From contig CALZBR010000014.1 in the NCBI GenBank assembly GCA_945621435.1, forward strand, positions 1 through 53,526: a DNA stretch of 53,526 bases, read 5' to 3'. The notes under the pieces are model-generated. The model was not told where the DNA came from, made no database searches, and was given only the letters and a program-made list of their open reading frames with translations. Shown one piece after another: positions 53,228-53,526 of this stretch. The stretch is from an uncultured Lachnospiraceae bacterium (GTDB lineage Bacteria; Bacillota; Clostridia; Lachnospirales; Lachnospiraceae). How positions within the stretch are numbered: position 1 is the stretch's first letter; each line of letters begins with the position of its first letter. A program made the translations under genes and the position numbers.

Positions 53228-53263
53228 TAAGTTAGATTTGTGCTGATATGCTCACCATCTACT

Positions 53264-53526
53264 TCAGCATTCTGATGGGATTATGCCGTCTGTTTTCTTG
53301 AAGCATTCGGTGAAAAGGTACCCGAATTCAAAACTATATGCAAAAGTAATTTTCTTAGGAGACATGTTCGGAAACCGCAGTAGTTGTTTGTCGTAGAGCC
53401 ACGAGGACGTAGCATTTGTCATCAGATTATAAGATGCTAAAGAAAATATGTACCTTGGATTTAAGGAATAATTCTTGAGTTTCCGCAAACTGTAATTGAA
53501 AAATGAGAATATCTTCCTAAAGTACC
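53264..53526 (-). pseudogene. Possible decayed AraC-type HTH fragment (runs off window)
   Basis: On the minus strand a frame is open from the window edge to a stop at 53264 (at least 87 codons). Its end, KKITFAYSFEFGYLFTECFK then KTDGIIPSEC, resembles the second helix-turn-helix of AraC-family regulators (typical form GF.....YF...FKK..G..PSEYR), but stops where SEYR would continue. The residues before it do not obviously match the first HTH. There is no ribosome-binding site evidence. It could be a chance frame; I report it as a weak partial candidate, convergent with the helicase gene. Confidence 0.3.

Overview
The window reads as chromosomal DNA of a flagellated, Gram-positive member of the Clostridia, most probably a Lachnospiraceae. 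The evidence is the gene content and order: uvrB-uvrA, mbl followed by two rod/hook genes as in Bacillus (mbl-flhO-flhP), comF followed by a YvyF-type flagellar gene, and cdaA-cdaR-glmM. Shine-Dalgarno sites are strong AGGAGG types, promoters are SigA-like, and GTG and TTG starts are common. The species cannot be named from the sequence alone.

Region 1 (1-15.9 kb) is core genome: the end of uvrB, uvrA, mbl, three flagellar rod genes, recD2, comF, a yvyF-like gene, two unidentified membrane proteins that lead into cdaA-cdaR-glmM (c-di-AMP synthesis, its regulator, and cell-wall precursor supply), and an HPr protein with its own promoter and terminator.

Region 2 (16-37.6 kb) is a surface-polysaccharide locus of ordinary base composition. 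It has an MBOAT acyltransferase with its SGNH partner, a GtrB-like polyprenyl-phosphate glycosyltransferase, a free-standing Spo0A DNA-binding domain, membrane proteins, several GT2 and GT4 enzymes, and two different priming sugar-phosphate transferases. It also has a CapD/PglF-type dehydratase with a short-chain reductase, a secreted glucosaminidase, and a lipoprotein with a long Pro-Thr tail. The Wzy/WaaL-like polymerase or ligase gene is broken by an in-frame TGA and probably two frameshifts.

Region 3 (37.7-47.8 kb) is clearly more AT-rich and looks acquired. It holds GT4, GT2, GT4, wecB, an ABC exporter pair (wzm-wzt) whose ATPase carries a glycan-binding C-terminal domain, and a 1094-residue protein that fuses a methyltransferase, a coiled coil, a GT4 and a GT2. 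This looks like an export-after-polymerisation system in which one protein extends and caps the chain, comparable to WsaE of Geobacillus S-layer glycans. The block ends at an IS110-type transposase remnant fused directly to the last 40 codons of rmlB; intact rmlA and rmlC follow.

Region 4 (50.0-53.5 kb) is AT-rich again. It holds a tight two-gene cassette: an unrecognised 272-residue protein and a 766-residue SF1 (UvrD-like) helicase with a large unassigned N-terminal part and unusual motif II and III residues. It has the form of an accessory, possibly defensive, system and is my best candidate for something undescribed. A possibly decayed AraC-type fragment runs off the right end.

A recurring small-scale feature is the presence of short tandem duplications at gene junctions (4638-4727, 9211-9271, 23192-23209, 27364-27428), several of which overlap a stop codon or build a ribosome-binding site.
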